A DNA stretch of 7,307 nt from DAOVDI01 sp965373045 (GTDB taxonomy: Bacteria > Acidobacteriota > Aminicenantia > Aminicenantales > Aminicenantaceae), in the NCBI GenBank assembly GCA_965373045.1, contig CBDVEQ010000135.1, positions 1 through 7,307 on the forward strand. Direction: 5' to 3'. The notes beneath the pieces are model-generated. The model made no database searches. It had not been told where the DNA came from and saw only the letters and a program-made list of their open reading frames with translations. Positions within the stretch are counted from its first letter, which is position 1. Each line of letters opens with the position of its first letter. Positions 5,237 through 7,307 of this stretch are shown here, piece after piece. Position numbers and translations under genes: made by a program.

Positions 5237-7216
5237 TTATTTTTTTCTTGACCGGCTGGAACTGCTTCTGGAACTTGACCGGGAGCTTGAGCTGGACGAA
5301 GAGCGTGACGACCTGGAGCTGGAGGAGCGGCTAACTTTGGAGCTGGAAGAACGGCTGCTTCGAGAAGGAGCGGAATACGAACGTGATGAGGATCGCGAGG
5401 AGGAACGGCTGACTCTGGAGCTGGAAGAACTTCTGCTGCGGGAGGGAGCAGAATACGACCGGGAAGATGAAGAGCGGGGAGTATTAGAGCGGACTGAAGA
5501 AGAACGGGAAGATGAAGTTCTCGAGGGAGCAGAATATGACCGGGAAGATGAAGAACGGGGAGTAATGGAGCGGACTGAAGAAGAGCGGGAGGATGAAGTT
5601 TTGCTTGAAGAACTGGATCTTGCAGAGTTTGAACTGTATCTTTTAATAGATGATGCAGAAGATCTTGAAGGAGCGGTGTAGCGGGAACTGGAAGAACGGC
5701 TGCTTCGAGAAGGAGCGGAATAGGACCGGGAAGATGAAGAACGGGGAGTAATGGAGCGGACCGAATAAGAGCGGGAGGATGAGGTTTTGCTTGAAGAACT
5801 GGATCTTGCAGAGTTTGAACTATATCTTTTAATAGATGATGCGGAAGACCGGGTCGAAGTCCCTTTCAGATTCCGGGCTCCAGACCTGGAAGAGGTTGAC
5901 CGGCTTCGGGACACAGAACGCGTCGAGCCAAACTTCTCGCTCGAAACAAAGCTCTTGTTAACATTCCGGGTATTTGAGCGGCCAAGCACTTTGGATGCCT
6001 TTGCGCTTACAACCCTGTCTGCATTGGACACATACCTGACAGAAGGCTGCCTGCCCGAAAGGGAAATCTTCCCGAGGCGCGATATATTGTTCCTGCTCAA
6101 CGCCACTTTCGATATACGTCTGGCCTGAAGCTGATTCTTGCGTACAACAGTCAATGCCCAGGAGTTATAAGGGTAGTAACCATTGCTGTACTGGCCATAA
6201 AAATGGTTGTTGATGATAACCACCGGACGGTTCCAATAGCTCAATGGAGCCCATCCCATATAGTCATAACCGTGGTACCAGTGCACCCAGGCCGGCCCCC
6301 AATGCCTCTGGGGAATCCAGTACCAGCCGAGACCTCCCCGCCAGTGCCAGCGGCCATAATGAGACACACACCAACCCCATGGCTCATAAGACACCCATGT
6401 CCATCCGATTATGGGATACCATACCCATCGACCGTTATAATAAGGACGCCAGGAAGAGTTGTATACATTAGGCACCCAGACATAGCCGTATGAGCCTTCA
6501 TAAGTCCATCGGCCATAATAAGCCAGCTCCGCTTCATACTCATACAGATCATCAGGGAGATATTTCCTGTAAACACTCCTGTTGTGGAAGGATTCCCGTG
6601 AGCGGTTCCAAACGGCAAAACTCTCCTCATTTCGGTAAGAATAATCTTCCATATTCCTGAAGTAGCCGTTCTCAGCAACAATGCGCTCTCCGCCTCTGAT
6701 CGCAATCGAACCTTCCTCGCCAGCTGCTTCCATCTCTCCTTCCAGGACATAGATCTCGGTGTTTCTGCTGGAACTCACTTCCATACGGTAGAGGCCTTTA
6801 TCCAATATATAGAATGAGCCGTCAGGAGTGTGGATCTCAATGCCCTTTTCCATCATCAGGTTATTGATCCTCAGATAGATTCCTCCATCAAGCAGGTGAA
6901 TGCTGATAAGATCATCTCCCCTGTCCGGAAGATTTACAAAATCGATCTGTGTGTCGTTATTTATCCGGATATAATTTTTGCGGCCCAGATGGATCTCCGC
7001 TCTGCCATCTCTTGTCCCAAGTTTATCTCCCTCAACCAGAGGCAGGTTCACGACTCCTTCCTCATAACCAAGGTCTCCTGATCTCTGTACAAAAACATCG
7101 CCCTTAACATAATTAAGACGCGCATAACTGTAGCTGTAATAATCGGTATTTTCACCAGAAAACACGAAAGGAAGGCACAATGCCGTACAGGCTAAAAAAG
7201 TTAGTAATTTTTTCAT
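5237..7216 (-). CDS. Secreted FecR-domain protein with DUF6600-like Trp-rich region and Ser/Arg-rich tail
   Basis: 659 residues. A Sec signal peptide (MKKLLTFLACTALCLPFVFS, cleavage probably after about residue 20) is followed by a FecR-like beta domain at about 33-182 (VKGDVFVQRSG, VEGDKLGTRDGRAEIHLG, LDGGIYLRI, VLEGEM). Residues about 230-345 are very rich in Trp, Tyr and Gly, with repeated YGRW/NGRWVWYP/GWYWIP patterns typical of DUF6600 in FecR-type proteins. A basic linker (about 357-430) leads into a tail of about 230 residues, largely Ser and Arg, ending SRSRKK. Nothing suggests the membrane-bound sigma regulator seen in iron-uptake FecR: there is no transmembrane segment after the signal peptide and no ECF sigma gene nearby. 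Role unknown; an extracytoplasmic, strongly cationic, probably disordered tail suggests binding to polyanions or the cell surface (inference). ATG with AAAGGAG 6 nt upstream. Confidence 0.85.
   Translation of the reverse strand: MKKLLTFLACTALCLPFVFSGENTDYYSYSYARLNYVKGDVFVQRSGDLGYEEGVVNLPLVEGDKLGTRDGRAEIHLGRKNYIRINNDTQIDFVNLPDRGDDLISIHLLDGGIYLRINNLMMEKGIEIHTPDGSFYILDKGLYRMEVSSSRNTEIYVLEGEMEAAGEEGSIAIRGGERIVAENGYFRNMEDYSYRNEESFAVWNRSRESFHNRSVYRKYLPDDLYEYEAELAYYGRWTYEGSYGYVWVPNVYNSSWRPYYNGRWVWYPIIGWTWVSYEPWGWCVSHYGRWHWRGGLGWYWIPQRHWGPAWVHWYHGYDYMGWAPLSYWNRPVVIINNHFYGQYSNGYYPYNSWALTVVRKNQLQARRISKVALSRNNISRLGKISLSGRQPSVRYVSNADRVVSAKASKVLGRSNTRNVNKSFVSSEKFGSTRSVSRSRSTSSRSGARNLKGTSTRSSASSIKRYSSNSARSSSSSKTSSSRSYSVRSITPRSSSSRSYSAPSRSSRSSSSRYTAPSRSSASSIKRYSSNSARSSSSSKTSSSRSSSVRSITPRSSSSRSYSAPSRTSSSRSSSVRSNTPRSSSSRSYSAPSRSRSSSSSRVSRSSSRSSSRSYSAPSRSSRSSSSKVSRSSSSRSSRSSSSSSSRSSSRSSSSRSRKK
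5445..5848 (-). repeat. Tandem/dispersed coding repeats in the Ser/Arg tail
   Basis: Within the FecR-type gene, 5526-5662 and 5712-5848 are about 95% identical (7 differences in 137 bp, offset 186 bp = 62 codons). A shorter third copy at 5445-5517 matches 5526-5598 with 6 differences (offset 81 bp = 27 codons). The protein unit reads SVRS(I/N)TPRSSSSRSYSAPSR, at about residues 485-504, 547-566 and 574-593. Both offsets are multiples of three, so repeat gain or loss keeps the frame. Confidence 0.9.
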
Positions 7217-7222
7217 TTTTTT

Positions 7223-7243
7223 CTCCTTTCACCTATGTGAAAG
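7223..7243 (-). promoter_or_regulatory. Hairpin overlapping the Shine-Dalgarno site of the FecR-type gene
   Basis: A perfect 7-bp inverted repeat, CTTTCAC (7226-7232) and GTGAAAG (7237-7243), with a 4-nt loop. In the mRNA its 3' arm covers the AAAG of the ribosome site AAAGGAG (7229-7223), which lies 6 nt before the ATG. It could limit ribosome access, or be a palindromic protein-binding site. The remaining upstream bases to 7307 show no promoter I would defend. Confidence 0.5.
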
Positions 7244-7307
7244 CAAAATCCGTGCCAACACACTATCCCTGTACTGATAAAGTGAGAATGTCCCTTGAAG
7301 AGGACGG

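Noticed and set aside
5445..5848. CRISPR-like repeat pattern
   Set aside because: The repeats are long, in frame within a protein gene, irregularly spaced, and the intervening sequence codes the same Ser/Arg pattern.
5337..6128. Plus-strand ORFs coding Glu/Leu/Arg-rich acidic peptides opposite the Ser/Arg tail
   Set aside because: They are antisense shadows: codons for Ser/Arg repeats read as Glu/Leu/Arg on the other strand. They have no ribosome site and the minus-strand gene accounts for the sequence.

Overview
The window reads as bacterial chromosome in which every protein gene I can support lies on the minus strand. Reading from high to low coordinates (the direction of transcription), the order is: a large secreted FecR-domain/Trp-rich/Ser-Arg-rich protein (7216-5237); a 428-bp intergenic region with a promoter and several inverted repeats; a short unrecognised lipoprotein (4808-4077); a HAD-family phosphatase (3933-3325); and a tight nucleotide-metabolism operon that runs off the left edge (nrdD 3082-1007, redoxin 995-729, nrdG 750-52, start of dut 49-1).

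The operon encodes a class III (oxygen-sensitive, glycyl-radical) ribonucleotide reductase, its radical-SAM activase, a glutaredoxin-like protein that is probably the electron donor, and the first 16 residues of what looks like dUTPase. Together these would make dNTPs without oxygen and remove dUTP. The operon has its own promoter at 3255-3281 (TTGACA and TATAAT hexamers). Just downstream are two NrdR-box-like 16-mers, 32 bp apart centre to centre, so repression by NrdR is the likely control. A leader hairpin 30 bp before the nrdD start may add attenuation. Both nrdD and nrdG start with TTG.

The right half is envelope-related. The FecR-type protein has a signal peptide, a FecR-like beta domain, a Trp/Tyr-rich region of the DUF6600 kind, and about 230 residues dominated by Ser and Arg, built partly from tandem DNA repeats. 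A hairpin overlaps its Shine-Dalgarno sequence. The downstream intergenic region is the least explained part: it has a good promoter (TTTACA-17-TATAAA), three successive inverted repeats, a repeated 10-mer, and an imperfect 30-bp direct repeat at both ends.

Organism: an organism capable of anaerobic growth, moderate to low GC, with strong Shine-Dalgarno sites and frequent TTG/GTG starts. FecR plus DUF6600-like architecture recalls Acidobacteriota/Aminicenantes-type genomes, but this is a low-confidence inference. No rRNA, tRNA, CRISPR array or transposase gene was seen.
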